Shown here: positions 9,665-22,301 of the stretch, one piece after another
Layout of the letters: each line of letters starts with the position of its first letter
Position numbering within the stretch: position 1 is the stretch's first letter
From: Cannabis sativa
Taxonomy: Eukaryota; Streptophyta; Magnoliopsida; Rosales; Cannabaceae
Length of the DNA stretch: 64,000 nucleotides
Assembly (NCBI RefSeq): GCF_029168945.1
Contig: NC_083602.1
Coordinates: forward strand, 12,335,850-12,399,849
Direction of reading: 5' to 3'
Translations under genes and position numbers: made by a program
The notes under the pieces: generated by a model
Databases searched by the model: none
What the model was told of the DNA's origin: nothing
What the model saw: the letters and a program-made list of their open reading frames with translations, nothing else

Positions 9665-11768
9665 AACTCCCACTTGCACTAACATAAAACAAACTGCGGA
9701 AATAAATCAATCTGTTGTCTTGATCTTCAGATCAAGTGTAGTATATTTGAATCCATCCAAACTTCTGGAAACTAGTTCATAAAAATGTTTATGAAACATC
9801 CTTATCTATATGCATTACTCATCAAGGGATATTGAAATCCTTACTGTTTTAAAGTACATCTGAATAAACAGAAGACATATCTCTCATATTTTAAAATATG
9901 GAATTAAGATAATATAGTGTAGAATTCCCTTCAGTAAAATAACTTTCTGGTAATATCGAATTTACAAAGTTATAAATCTTCTCTGGTAGAGCTTGAATAT
10001 TATAGAATAACTCCTCCACCCTAAGAGTAACCACCATCTCATAATTTGAATGAGTTGGGGTAGATACAAGGATAACTGATATACAATTCCTTAATATCTA
10101 ACATATAGATCACTTGCTTAAATCTTTCTTGAATATCTTCTAACGTTCCTTATTTGATTACATCTCAGATAGCTCCCACTCAATAGCAGATGTCTGGTTA
10201 AATAATACTTTTAACCTCTTTATTGTTTGGAGAGTTATCTAGTTGTGACTTATTGTATTAGTCTGAAACTTTAAGTTTCTTTTTAAGACTAAATCATCAA
10301 CATAACAGACTAGTATTTGAAGTGAAAAATACTTGCTAGAGATTAAGTAATCAAAATTAAGATACCATAAAATGTTATGAGGATTAAGAAATCTTGGCTC
10401 AAGTCATTCGAATAGACTGAACTAGAATTCTTTTATCTTATTCTCATAATTCTGATAAGTTATATCTATCCACATGAATGGTTAGATTTGCTTTTCAGTA
10501 GTGTTCTTAAGTTCCTATCACAGGTGTCAACCAAATGAAGATGGGTAAAGAATTTTAAAATTCTCCCACTCAATTAAGGTAGTGTGATACATTATCAAAG
10601 AACTTTTACAGGTATCATTATTTACTACAACAGTAAAACTAAATTGGAACATACAATCAAGATCAAGGATTTATACTGATAATAGCTAATTCATTATATT
10701 ACTTCCATGTTTAAAGAAAATATGTGTTACATAGGGTATTGTGGATATTAAAATTCACCCCCTAAGTATATAAAGATTATGATCCACCCCTAAAGGTTAT
10801 ATAGATCATGATTCTCTAAGTGTTGATTCTCTAAGTGTTATAGAGATTATGTGGAGTTGAATACAATCCAGAGTTCATTAGATATAAAAGATCGTGGAAC
10901 TGCATAGTTTTCTTAACTTTTCTCTACCCCTATCAAATCAAAAGATCTTTTATTAAACAAATTCTCAATAATTGTATTAGAATTAACAATTATTTATAAA
11001 CATAGAAATAATTTCTAGTGTCTATTTAATATAACTCTATGAAGACTTGTAAATATTATAGAATTTGTATCAATAATAAAAACACTTACACATACAAACA
11101 TATAAATATAATGTGGTAATTGTGGTTGAAGATAAAGTAAATGAGGCTCAATCTCATAAATTGCAATTTGTTTGAATAGAAAATAAAATATTATTAATAA
11201 TAAAAAAAAAATGATTTGCAACAATATGAGAAAACAGGGATAAAAATCCCTAACTAAAATTTGAAATCCAAATTGTCTTTAAACTAAAACAATTAATTCA
11301 AAAATAGATAAATGAGCTTCATCTTCATCTTGGACGGTCTTCACCCTTTGTCCAGCTTTCCGATCCAATTCACTAAGATAGCATCTGAGTTCAAGTAGCT
11401 TGGCCTATAAGAAGAAGAAACAAATAAACAAAGTTAGTTCAGAATCAATAATCCAATTGGATAATAATTCACTAAAACTCTTACAGTTTATAGAAAGAAA
11501 TACCTTGTTTCTTTGCAAGAAGTTTAGGACATTGGGGTTTCCAATGACCTTTTTCATTGCAGTAGAAACACTTTCCTTTTAGTTCATGGCTTTGGCACGC
11601 TTCTTGGTGTTTCTCAACTTCTTCTTAGATTTGGGTTTAGAAGTAGAGGCAACATTTGCCTCAGGTTTGACCATCCCATTACCATTGCCAGAATTTTGAG
11701 GTTTACTCCCTTTCTTCTTAGGGTCTCCAATCAAATTTTCATATGTCTGAAGGTCATTGACTAACATG
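9665..11768 (-). mobile_element. Internal region of copia-type element 2 (internally deleted)
   Basis: The body starts with a polypurine tract at 9665-9675. The stretch 9665-11000 is homologous to the 3' ends of the bodies at 17000-18027 (reverse complement) and 32834-33500, which are decayed copia pol. A gag zinc knuckle lies at 11529-11570. Gag and the pol tail are only about 1.5 kb apart, so protease, integrase and most of reverse transcriptase are missing. The 5' LTR is absent: sequence of the opposite-strand element takes over at about 11768. Confidence 0.7.
11529..11768 (-). pseudogene. Ty1/copia Gag fragment with zinc knuckle
   Basis: On the minus strand an open frame reads MLVNDLQTYENLIGDPKKKG followed by a Lys-rich stretch (SKPKSKKK), the linker typical of copia Gag. 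After a one-frame slip near 11579 comes a perfect CX2CX4HX4C knuckle, CFYCNEKGHWKPQC, at 11529-11570. Gag packages element RNA into virus-like particles and the knuckle binds RNA. The N-terminal Gag domain is missing: upstream of the LVND stretch the frame runs into an unrelated GC-rich leader. It is the best evidence that this LTR family is Ty1/copia. Confidence 0.75.
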
Positions 11769-14700
11769 GGTTCCGCGCGCGTGAATGAGGCACGGATGCT
11801 TGTCTGAAGTCGTGTCACGCCCGTGTCTTCAAACATGGCTGACTCTGCATCCGCCCACACGAAATCCTACGCCTGCCGAAGTTTCACGCATATGTACCCT
11901 ACTGCTCCTTCTCGTGCGCGCGTGGAAGGCCTAGCCTTTTTGCAGCCTGTCCTGAGCAGCAACAATTTTTTCACCCAAAAAATCTGATTTTTGTGGGATT
12001 TTTTCCAATTTTGGATTCTTGCAATTTTCAAACCCTAAAATTAAAATAAAATATTATTTTTAATATATTTAAACTTAAATATAATTTTTTAAATTATTAA
12101 TATTTATTTTTTAATAGATTATTATTAATCTTTGATATTTTGAGGTTTAAATTTAAAAATTGATTATTTTATTTTTTAAATTATGGTCAGTTTTAAAAAT
12201 TTAGTAATTTCCTTAATATTTATATATTATTTAATTATAAGATCAGATATTTTGATATTTCACATATTTTAAATTAAAAGATAACTTTATCTTTTTTATT
12301 TGAAATATTATAATAAAATCATCTTATATGATAAATTAAATAATTAATAAATTTTTGTTTCAAAAAAAAAAAATAACTAATAAATTTAAAATTAACCTAG
12401 ATATTTTTATAGATATTCTAACCATAATATTTTCAAATTCAAAAATTTGTTATTTTGTTAAAAATTTAATTGTTTATAAATTATAAGTTTGAAAAATGAT
12501 ATTTTTTTTTATATATCATTTTACTTATTAGGAATTTATAAATTTTATTTTAAATACTTAAATAACTTAGATATTTTTTGTAGAAATTTGAATAATGCTT
12601 AATTTGAGATATTTTGACATATAATTAGAAAAACTATTATTTATTTATTATTTTATTCTTAAAATAATAATTGCCTAACCATATCTATTTTAAAATTAGT
12701 TTATTTTATTATTTTAATTTTATTAAATTATAAGATTTGAAAATGATACTGAAATTTTTTTTCTAATCATTTATCTTATTTGATATTTAATTTAATTTGA
12801 TAAAAATAATTCAAATAAACCTAGATATTTTAAATTAGTTTTTCATTTTTGAATTTTAAATTTTGATGAGATTTTTAAGGTTGGTTTTAACAACCCTAAA
12901 TTTTCAAAATTTAGTTGGTTAGTTTAAAATAATAATCTAATTATATTAATATCTTATTTCACAATCTGTTACATGGACATTGTTTATTTATTTAATTGTT
13001 TATTCAAAAATAATTTTTTAACAAACCTATTATTTATTTGATCTAAATTGCTACGATTAACTTGTTGACAAATCCAATGATCTGATTTTAATCATAGTCC
13101 AATTGTCAATAGATCCTATAAATAATTTGTAACAGGTAAATTTTGTATTTCTTTTATCTGTGTAAACCTAGTAACATGATAGTGCCCATCTAAATCATTT
13201 GACCTGTGTGAGCCTATATGTTTGTTTTTGGGCTTAGATGCATATAGGAAGCCCATTTAAGTTTTACTAAGTAAATGGACTATGTTGCTAAAATAAAATT
13301 TGACATAAGTAATTTTATTTAGGCCCAATTAGAATTGGGCTTATTCAATGAATAACAATTATTTATTTAATGGTGAAATTCCTTTCCTTTGGGCCTTGTG
13401 TGAGAGTTAGGGGGCCCATAGCAGTGGGTACGACATACTGAACCCAGCTCTCCCTCACATGAACCACCCCAATTGTGAAGGCCCATTTGCCTTATTTGAA
13501 TAATTGTATTACGTTAATTATATCAGTCTAACCTAATTAAAATTGAATTAGCAACGTAATTGGCTTTTAAAATATTTGAAATTTATTTTTCATTGAATAT
13601 TTTAAAGTTAATTTTAGAAAAACACTTAGTTAATTGAAATATATTCTAGATAGTGTAATTTCTAGTGACTAATTATATTTTCTAATATTTAATTAGGAAA
13701 ATATTTTAAGTTGAAAATTAATTATTTATTTTAATTAATTTTGGGCCAACTTAAATTAAAAATATTTTTCCGAGTATTAAATTAGAATTAATAATTAAGT
13801 TTATTTTATACTTGATTATTTAATTCTTGTATTTAATACATTTAATTAAATTAAAAATTAAATATTTAAGTTGATTTCATTCTTGATACTTAAATATTAT
13901 TATTTTCGGAATATTTAATTAAATAGAAAATTATTTTAAGTTGGAAATTTTAATTTCATAACAACTTAAATTTGAATAATTTTCAAAATATATTTTATTT
14001 TATTTTATTAATCATTTTCCCACGATTTCGAAATTGCATTTTTTATTTAAATGCAGAAAATTTTGAATTTTTTGAAAAATAGATTAAAGTTGAAAATTAA
14101 TTATTTTTTAATTAAGTTTGGACCAACTTAAATCAATAATTTTTTTTTTTCATTAAATGATTAATTAAAATATATTATTATTAGAAAATGAGTTAATTAG
14201 TCAATGAAAGTCTAGATAGGTATTATCTGTTTGCTTGAAGTATTTTTCTAGTGATATTTAATTAAATGGAAAATTAATATTTAAGTTGATTTTCATCATG
14301 ATACTTAAATATTTGAAATTTTTCTTAATATTTAATTAAATAGGAACATTATATTTATGTTGAAAATTATTTTATCAATTTTGGACCAACATAAATTAGA
14401 ATAATTTTTCAAGATTTATTTTATTTTATTTTATTTTATAGCATTTTTGGAAAAAAAAAATTAATACAATAATTTTTCGAAATGCAATATATATGTATTG
14501 AAAATTAAATTTGAGTTGTAAATTAATTTAAACTAATTTTGATACAACTTAAATTGAATAATTTTCTAAATATTTATTGGAAAAAATTATTACTAAGATG
14601 GAAATAATTCATTTTATTTTCATATCCATCTAAGTATAATTTTATAAATATTAAATTAAAATTTATATTTAGAATTTTTTATTCTAAATTGGAAGTTTTA

Positions 14701-16063
14701 ATTAAATAAATATATATTTTAAAATAAATTGATTAAAATAAACATTAGAAGAAAATACACTTTAAATAATGAGCTTTATTATTAGGATATTCGATCTCCA
14801 TTGTTGGTTCTACATAGTTATTGTTTTAGTGAGTAATCCTCCCTAATGGAGGAACGTTCATTAGCAATTTAACGCCGTAGAATCTCGAAAGATAAGTACC
14901 ATTTGTAAGTGTTTATTTTAGTATGGATCACCATGGCGACTTTTAATAAGGCTTACAAAAGTATGAAACAATGGTGGAAGCTCATAAGATAGAATGGCCT
15001 TGACTCTCGCCTAAACGGCACAACGCTGGATTCTGATCTTGATCGAATAAAAGGTTGCTAGAATGTTTATCATTTTAGATGAGCTGACAACTCTATTCAA
15101 TGGATGGTATCTTTGACTCTCGCCTAAAAAAGACACTGATATCAGTTTGTTGAAGACCTTGGAAATTATTTAGGATTGTATGTTTTAGTATTTTCGCTTG
15201 TCATTCCTATTTGCTAAATGCTTAATGATTTCTGAATTGTGTGCGAATTTATATTGAACCATGTTATTTTCTGTTATTAGTTGTAGTATAATTTCGAATC
15301 TTCATTGTTGGTCTAACTTGGCTTGTTGTTTTTAATGGGACAAATCCCTAATGGATTGTCATCCATTAAACAAACATAATAGAGTTAGATCTCGATAGTA
15401 AAATATTTGTAAATGCAACATCTAGCTGTTCATCAATAGATGACACCTTAGAAAAGTATTTACAAATATGAAACAAGAAGTTTATAAAAATAATAAGAAC
15501 TTTGGCTCTCGCTAATCGGGACATCGTTAGATTCTTATTTTAAATTCAAAATTATCCTTTATTATTCCTCTTAGCTTATTCATTTCGAATTAGCTTCAAT
15601 AATATATCATTGGATGAATGGTTTATAAATCATATAATGTCATTCTATTTTTGCTTAAGAAATTGAATAACGCATATGATTATATTCCCCACATTCTATC
15701 CTGAAATGATATAAATCCGGAATCTTAGAATCCCCTACATGTATATGTTTACTTTAGGCAAATCAGACTTAGAGTTAGATTAGTAGTGGTGGTCCAAGAA
15801 AGAAGAATTACTCATGTATATTTGGTATAAATTTAAGTCTTTGACTTTAAATTTTAGATTCCAAATAGAAATTTTATTTCTATTTCCAGAATACAATACA
15901 GTTAAACTTTCACAAGTGTTTAATATCAATTTTCTATCAATGGATTCAAACTGTATGTTAGTATGGATGTGAGTTTAATATTCTGTGACCGAATCCACTT
16001 GGACTATTCTAAGAACTCTTTGATGTAACTAAACCTAAGTCATCAAAAGACCACAACCACATT

Positions 16064-16066
<3 letters not shown>

Positions 16067-16095
<29 letters not shown>
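16067..16095. repeat. (TA)n microsatellite
   Basis: About fourteen TA units in the body of copia-type element 3. The equivalent position in the minus-strand copy (near 38120) has no such tract, so it grew after the copies separated. Confidence 0.85.
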
Positions 16096-16096
<1 letters not shown>

Positions 16097-17394
16097 ATGG
16101 CATTTGCATCTTGTTCATAGTGTTTTGGACAAGATCATTCTCTGTAAAGAGTCTATATGCCTATATCCACTGAAAGTATAATCATCTCATTCGAAGATGG
16201 AGGTACATTTAGGGGTGGATATGAGTTTTCGTTATATTCTTAAGACGATCACTCTAGATTTTACCTTAAGCAAAGAAATTTGAAATATTTGAAAAATTTC
16301 ATGAATTTCTAGCAATGGTGAAAAACCATTAAGGTAAGTGGTTAAAGATCTTGTGAACTGATAGGGGTGGAGAAATATTTGGTAGATATGCCGTTCAAAG
16401 ATCATTAAGTTGATTTTTTGAATTATATCCAAACTTATGTTCCCAGAAATTCGATTTGCATATTGATGATTTCTTACTAGTCGTTGCCTAGCTTCTTCTA
16501 AGGGAATACCCTAGTGATAGAAAATTTCGGAATGATGAAATGGTTGTGTACTTAGTGTAAACTATTACTAGATTCATGGATGACCTAATTGTAATCTTAA
16601 GAAAAGCTAGAACTGTTAACCAAAATTTTCATGTTTGTTAGCTATTCTAAGTGATTAAGGGTGGACCATCCCATGGACATTAGATAAGAAAGTGTTTGTT
16701 TTAACAAATACTACTTTTCTAAGAAAATGACTAAGTCTGAAAACAAAGTAGAAAATAAAGGAGATATTTTTCTTGATTCCAAAAGCATTCTATCATCTTA
16801 TTCTTATAAGATCGTCCCACTGCCTCTGTTGTTTTGACACAACCGAAGAGGACAATACCATTTAGTATTCTTAGACAAAATTCACGGTACCTTGTCGTAG
16901 TGGGAGGGTTTCAAGGAACTCACCCTGTTATGACTTGGAAGACACTTGTGATAAAAATCCATTGTGAGTTTAAACAAGTAATGGATTGTCAGAATAAGAA
17001 ACTAAGAAGCAAAGCCAAGAGAACTATGGTTAAAACCATTCATATGGAGTAACCAAAAGTTTTCTATTACAAGGACAAGAAAGGAAATTTCGTTAGTAAG
17101 TCTGTTCAATGGATCTAACAAAACTTCCTGTTCCTAGTATTATAGGTTTGAGTTTATCTTAACCTATGGCTTGTGGTATACCTGGTTAATTACTTACTCT
17201 AGTGCAAGCACCTTACTTTAGTAAAATGCTTGAGCATTTTTCTAATGGAAATCTATAGAAGCTTCTGAACTTCTAGATATAGATTTTATTTATCTAAGGG
17301 AAAGTTTCAACTATTCTAGAAAAGATGAAAGCCATGAAGGAATTTCTTGAATCAATAGTAAAAGGTCTTAGATGTGCTTTAGTATGCCTTAAAC

Positions 17395-17990
17395 CAGACA
17401 CCTACTGTTGAGTGGGAGTAATGAGTAGGTATCAGATTAATCCAGGAAAGGAACATTGGAAGAAAATCAAGTAAATCTTAAGATCAAGAAGAGAAACTAT
17501 ATGTTAGTCGATAAGGGTGTATTTAATACTTTTAGACTACACCAAATCAGAGTTCTAGACTTGCCTTAGTGCTAGAAAGTCTACTGATAAGATGGTGATT
17601 ACTCTGGGGGTGGAGTAGTGATTTTGGAGAAGTGTAAAAACCTATCTGAAGTGTCTAAGTCTACCAGAGAGACTGAATGTTAAAGTTGCAGGAAAGATAC
17701 TTATTCAGTCTAAGGAAAGTTCTATACATTTTTGGCATTGTTCCAACATTTATTAACTACTAGTGTTACTTCCTGACGAACGCAAAAGTAGTTGCCAAAA
17801 AGTAAAGAATCCAGTATCCCTAGAAGAGTAGACATATAGAGAAGAATTTAACAATATCAAGTATTTTGTGATTAAGGAAATGTAATGGTGGAGAAAAGGT
17901 TGTATTAAATACAACCTATCAGATCCTATTACGTAGAGTATACTACATACTACACTTAATTTGTATATCAAGGTGTTGAGATTATTTGAA
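17395..17990 (+). pseudogene. Decayed Ty1/copia RT-RNase H segment
   Basis: Short islands of copia Pol can still be read in shifting frames: NPGKEHW at 17439-17459, matching the segment before the RNase H domain, then ARKSTDKM and TLGGGVV around 17568-17618, matching the region where copia elements have KSTSGYVF and GGA. Further on, at 17790-17900, a stretch aligns with the Lys/Arg- and His-rich end of RNase H but with several stops. No continuous frame remains. Homologous remnants lie at about 33000-33480 and 9700-10250 on the minus strand. Confidence 0.55.
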
Positions 17991-18027
17991 ATGCACTTTT
18001 TGTTTTATATTAGTGCAAATGGGAGTT

Positions 18028-19904
18028 TGTTGGATTTTGTGCCCTAAATAAACCCCATTGCAATATAATCAGATTTACTAATTAATAAAGATCAGAAATC
18101 ACATTTTATGATGTATGGTTCACATGATTTATTTCCTAATTATAAATTCTATTAGGTCCAGAACATATGTATTTGTTCATGATTATAGTGTTGTCAGCAC
18201 AATGGTATATAATCATGATTATATGTTCAAAAGTTTAATTCCCTGATTTGTCAGTTCACTGGATTTACACTGGCATGATAATCAGCGATAGGTATACTTA
18301 CACCTTGGATAAGTGTTATGTACTTTCCAAGGCATTGACAAAGTGTACCAGTATCGGATGTATGGAGTATACATTGGAAGGGACCGATATTGAGCTTTGA
18401 TTAGATAAGATAAATTTACTGTAATATCTATTCAATTCAATATCACCTAGTTGATCCTAGATCAAATGATCTTAATCCTGACATGATTAGGTTCGATCTC
18501 AAGAGTGTTATTTGTGTTCTTTGATTTGTTAGTTAAGCTTACTTTTTGGTAAGGGTGATACGTACATTTTGGGAACACGATAGTACAATTGAGTAGGAGC
18601 GCTAAACATAGATATGGAATCTATAGCTTCTATAGGTATTTAGAAGTGAAACGATGATTTCCTTCGAGCTTGCTAAATAGAGATAAATGGTTGAGATCTC
18701 ATTTTAGTGATTATATTAATTCACTAAAATATCATTTATAGGTGGCAAGTGTTTGAAGGATAAAATACATTGAAAAGGTGTAATGGTAATTTTATCCCTA
18801 TCCAATGTAGATCATCTATAGAGGATCATTGATTATTGGGATTATAACAATGGATAATTAATAGCGTATCTATATCGTGGAACATATAGAGCGTTCTATA
18901 TGACTGAGAGTGCAATTCCAAGTTCTATGAGTGGATGCAATGAGGAATTAATAAGTTAGTGGATTTACTTGGTAAATTCTAGATCAGCTTATTGGAAGTT
19001 CGGTTCTATAGGCCCATGGTCCCCATACTAGTTAAGACCATACTGCTTGTAAGACTCAGTTAATTGATTTTAATTAATCAATTATAATTCTAAAATTAGA
19101 CTATGTCTAGTTTATGAATTTTCACTAAGCAAGGGCTTAAATTTGAAGAAAAGAGATTCTAGGTTTTATTTATTAATTGGAAGACTTTATTATGTCTAAT
19201 TAATAAATATATTAAATGACAATATTATTTAATAATTAATTTTTAGTTATTAAATAATTGGAATTGGCATTTAAGTAGTTAAATTGGAAAATTGGCGTTT
19301 TTGAGAAAATAAGATGGGGTAATGACAAAATGATAAAATTATAAAGTGGGCCCATTATCCAACCCATGGTCGGCCACTATGCATGGATTTTACCATTTAT
19401 TGTTCTATTATTTTAATGCTAATTAAATCTAATCTAAACCTAGGTGGTTACCTATAAATAGATTGTGATGGCTGACACTTAAAGATTGATGAAACTTCAC
19501 TTTCAGAAAATTTTCTTGAGACTTCTTTCTATTAGGGCGAAACCACATTCTCTTCTTTTCTTCTTCATAATTTCAAACCTCGAGTGATAGAGTGAGTGCC
19601 CACACACATCAAGTGGTATCTCAATCATAGTGTGTAAGACTGTGAAGAATCCAATCAACAAGAAGGAGAATCGGGCTCAAGGAAGGAGAGAAAGAGATCT
19701 AGGTTCAGATCTTGATAATGCTCTGCTACAGAAAGGAATCAAGGGCTAGAGATCTGAACGGAAGGAGTCATTATATTCCGCTGCACCCAATGTAAGGTTT
19801 CTTAAACCTTTATGTATTTATTTCATTGTTTTAGAAATTCATGTTAGGATGTTAATGAAACATACTTGTTAGTAAATCTAGATCCTGGTAAAATATTTCC
19901 AACA
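18028..19904 (+). mobile_element. 3' LTR of copia-type element 3
   Basis: A 1,877-bp LTR runs TGTTGG...CCAACA on the plus strand, directly behind a polypurine tract. CTATAAATAG at 19452-19461 is its TATA box; transcription would start about 30 bases later. It is the only complete plus-strand copy of the family in the window. Confidence 0.9.
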
Positions 19905-20315
19905 CCTTGTGCTTGAGTCTGGTTGTTTTGCACATAATGATGCAGGTCGGGATTGTTCTTCCTTATGAGTAATTCAATCTCCTCTTCAAATTCTGACACT
20001 CATTCGTGTCATCGGCAAAGTCGTTGTGGAACCGACAAAACTTTGACATGTCCCTCTTGCTCAATTCCCTTTTGATAGGAAAGGACTTTCTGTATGGGAT
20101 TGTTCCTTGAGTTGCCTTGAAAATGGCCCTAAGTTTCTCTGTCAGGAAAGGTGAAGCATGTATACTTCTCCTCCTTGATCTTCTAATTTTGTGGCGTGGA
20201 AGAAGTATTAAACTTTCTCTTTTTGCCACTATTTCTCCCAGGGCCGTGTTATTGCGCTTACTCCTAGTGCTCTTGCCACTAGAGGTATGGGCAGAGTTGC
20301 TGGTACCTGCCTGAG
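19905..20315 (-). pseudogene. Ty3/gypsy Gag fragment
   Basis: An open frame on the minus strand (20229 down to 19963) ends with KFCRFHNDFADDTNECQNLK, the Cys/His-rich motif found in Gag of many plant gypsy elements, with a Lys/Arg-rich stretch before it. Only about 410 bp of this element remains, squeezed between two LTR pieces of the copia-type family. It is a different lineage from the two chromoviruses in the window, whose Gag ends in a CCHC knuckle. Confidence 0.65.
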
Positions 20316-20440
20316 TGTTGGGTTTTGTGCCTTAAATAAAACTTATTTAAATATAATTAGATTTACTAATTAATAAAAGATCATAAATCATTTTATTTTG
20401 CATGGTTCACATGATTTATTTTATAATTTACAATACATAT
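20316..20440 (+). mobile_element. Short 5' fragment of a plus-strand copia-type LTR
   Basis: It begins TGTTGGGTTTTGTGCC and follows the start of the LTR at 18028 for about 125 bases, through the phrase GGTTCACATGATTTATTT, then leaves the homology. Confidence 0.75.
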
Positions 20441-20496
20441 TTTTAAAAGTGATGTACGAATCTACACCTATTTGTTTCGGCACTGGACAGACTTTT
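20441..20496. repeat. Left half of an inverted-repeat (MITE-like) element
   Basis: The sequence TTTGTTTCGGCACTGGACAG resembles the ends of the MITE-like elements at 49187-50048. It is interrupted here by the complete copia-type element and resumes at 44406. TTTCGGCA recurs at 44540. Confidence 0.55.
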
Positions 20497-22301
20497 TATT
20501 GGAAATTATTTTACCATGATCTTAGATCTACTCACAAGTATGCTGATTAACACCCTAAATATGAACTTTCTAAAACGATGAAATAAACACATATAAAGTT
20601 TAGTAAATCTTACATTGGGTGCAGCTGAATATAATGACTCCTTCCGTTCAGATATCTAGCCCTTGATTCCTTTCTGTAGCAGAGCATTATCAATATCTGA
20701 ACCTGGATCTCTTTCTCTGATTCTTTAGTGCTGAAACTCCTGCTTGCTGAAAGTCTTTCTTCACGATCTTCCTCACTATGATATACGTATCACTTGCTGT
20801 GTGTCGGCACTACTCTAACACTAAGAATTTCGAAATCTTTAGGAAGAAGAGAGAGAGGGAGTGGTCGGCCAAAGATAGGGAGAGAGAGAGAGGCTCAGTT
20901 TTTTCTGAATGAAAAAGTAGAAAATTTAAGTGTAAATTTCCTGAAGCCTTCACTATCTATTTATAGCATTCCACTAGGGTTAGGTTTGAATTATTTGGAA
21001 TAAAAATAATGAAAATATCAGTTTGAAAAATCATTCCAAGTGGCCGGCCATGTAGTGTAATGGGCCTTACTTGGATTTTGCAGTTTTCTCAGTTCTACAT
21101 CTGATTTTCTCAAAAACGCCAATTTTCTAATTCAACCATTTAAATGCAAATTTTAACTATTGAATAACTATAAATAATTATTAAATAATATTGGAATTTG
21201 TCATATTTATTAATTGAACCATACAAAGTATCATAATTAACAAATATGCCCCTAAAACTCTTTCTTTACAATTTCGCCCTTACTTAGTGAAAAATTCACA
21301 AATAGACATAGTCTAATTTGAGAATTATAATTGATTAATCAAAACCAATTATATGAGTCTTACAAGCAATATTATCTCAACTAGTGGGGGAACCATGGGT
21401 CTATATAACCGAGCTTCCAATAAGCAGATCAAGAATTTATAACCTAAATTCACTGACTTATTAATTCTTCGTTGAATCCACGCATAGAACTTAGAATTGC
21501 ACTCTCTGTATATAGAATGCTCTATATGTTCCACCATATAGACACATCATTTAGTTATCCATTATTATAATCCTAATTTGATCAATGATCCCCTATATGA
21601 ATGATCAACACTGTAAAGGGATTAGATTACCGTTACACCCTACAATATATTTAATCCTTAAAACACTTAACCCCGTATAAATGATATTTCAGCTTATGTG
21701 AAATGAGATCTCCACCATTTATTTTCGTTTGGTCAAGCTCGAATGAGATCATCATTTACTTACTATTCGCCAGATAGAAGCTATAGATTCCATGTTTATG
21801 TTAGCGCTCCCACTCAATTGCACTACCGTGTTCCCAAAATGTATGTATCACCCTGACCAAAAAGTAGGCTTAACTAACAAATCAAAGAACACGAATAGCC
21901 TCTCGAGATCGAGCCTAATCATAACAGGATTAAGATCATTGGATCTAGGATCAACTAGGCGATATTGACTTGAATAGATATTACGGTAAGTTTAATAAAT
22001 CTAAGTCAAAGTTCAATATCGGTCCCTTCCGATGCATACTCCATGCATCCAACCTGAGCTTTACTTTAACCAATGCTCTGGAAAGAACATAGCATTTCTC
22101 CAAATGCAAGTAGACTCTGTTGTAGATTATCATATCAGTAAAACCCTGTGTCTGATAAATCTAAGAAACTTTATTCACATAGTCATGTTTACTTTCCAAT
22201 GTGTTGACAGCACAATAATCAGGATCAAGTATGTGAAAAGGGTTTCAGATGAATTCATACATTATATACATGTAATCATGAAACAAATCATGTGAACCAT
22301 G
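20497..22301 (-). mobile_element. 3' LTR of copia-type element 4, larger piece
   Basis: It covers all but the last 86 bases of the LTR; the rest is at 32748-32833 beyond gypsy element 1. A TATA box lies at 20957-20966 on the minus strand. The break falls at CCATG, duplicated at 22297-22301 and 32743-32747. Confidence 0.9.

Larger units (their letters stand above)
11769..18027 (+). mobile_element. Copia-type element 3 internal region, plus strand, 5' LTR missing
   Basis: The 6.3-kb body ends with the polypurine tract AAATGGGAGTT at 18017-18027, next to the 3' LTR. In order it holds: a GC-rich leader patch (11769-11930); an AT-rich leader (12000-14760) that is the reverse complement of 1-2700; a GC-richer island at 13380-13495; duplicated non-coding modules at 14785-15590; a TA microsatellite at about 16067-16095; and decayed copia reverse transcriptase/RNase H at about 17395-17990. 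No long open frame survives. It is collinear with the body of the complete element 20497-44405, so this is a replicating but apparently non-autonomous family. The left end is truncated head to head against element 2. Confidence 0.8.

Noticed and set aside
16834..17052. 72-codon frame resembling 33855-34049
   Set aside because: Both are remnants of the same decayed stretch in two copia-type bodies; no protein motif.
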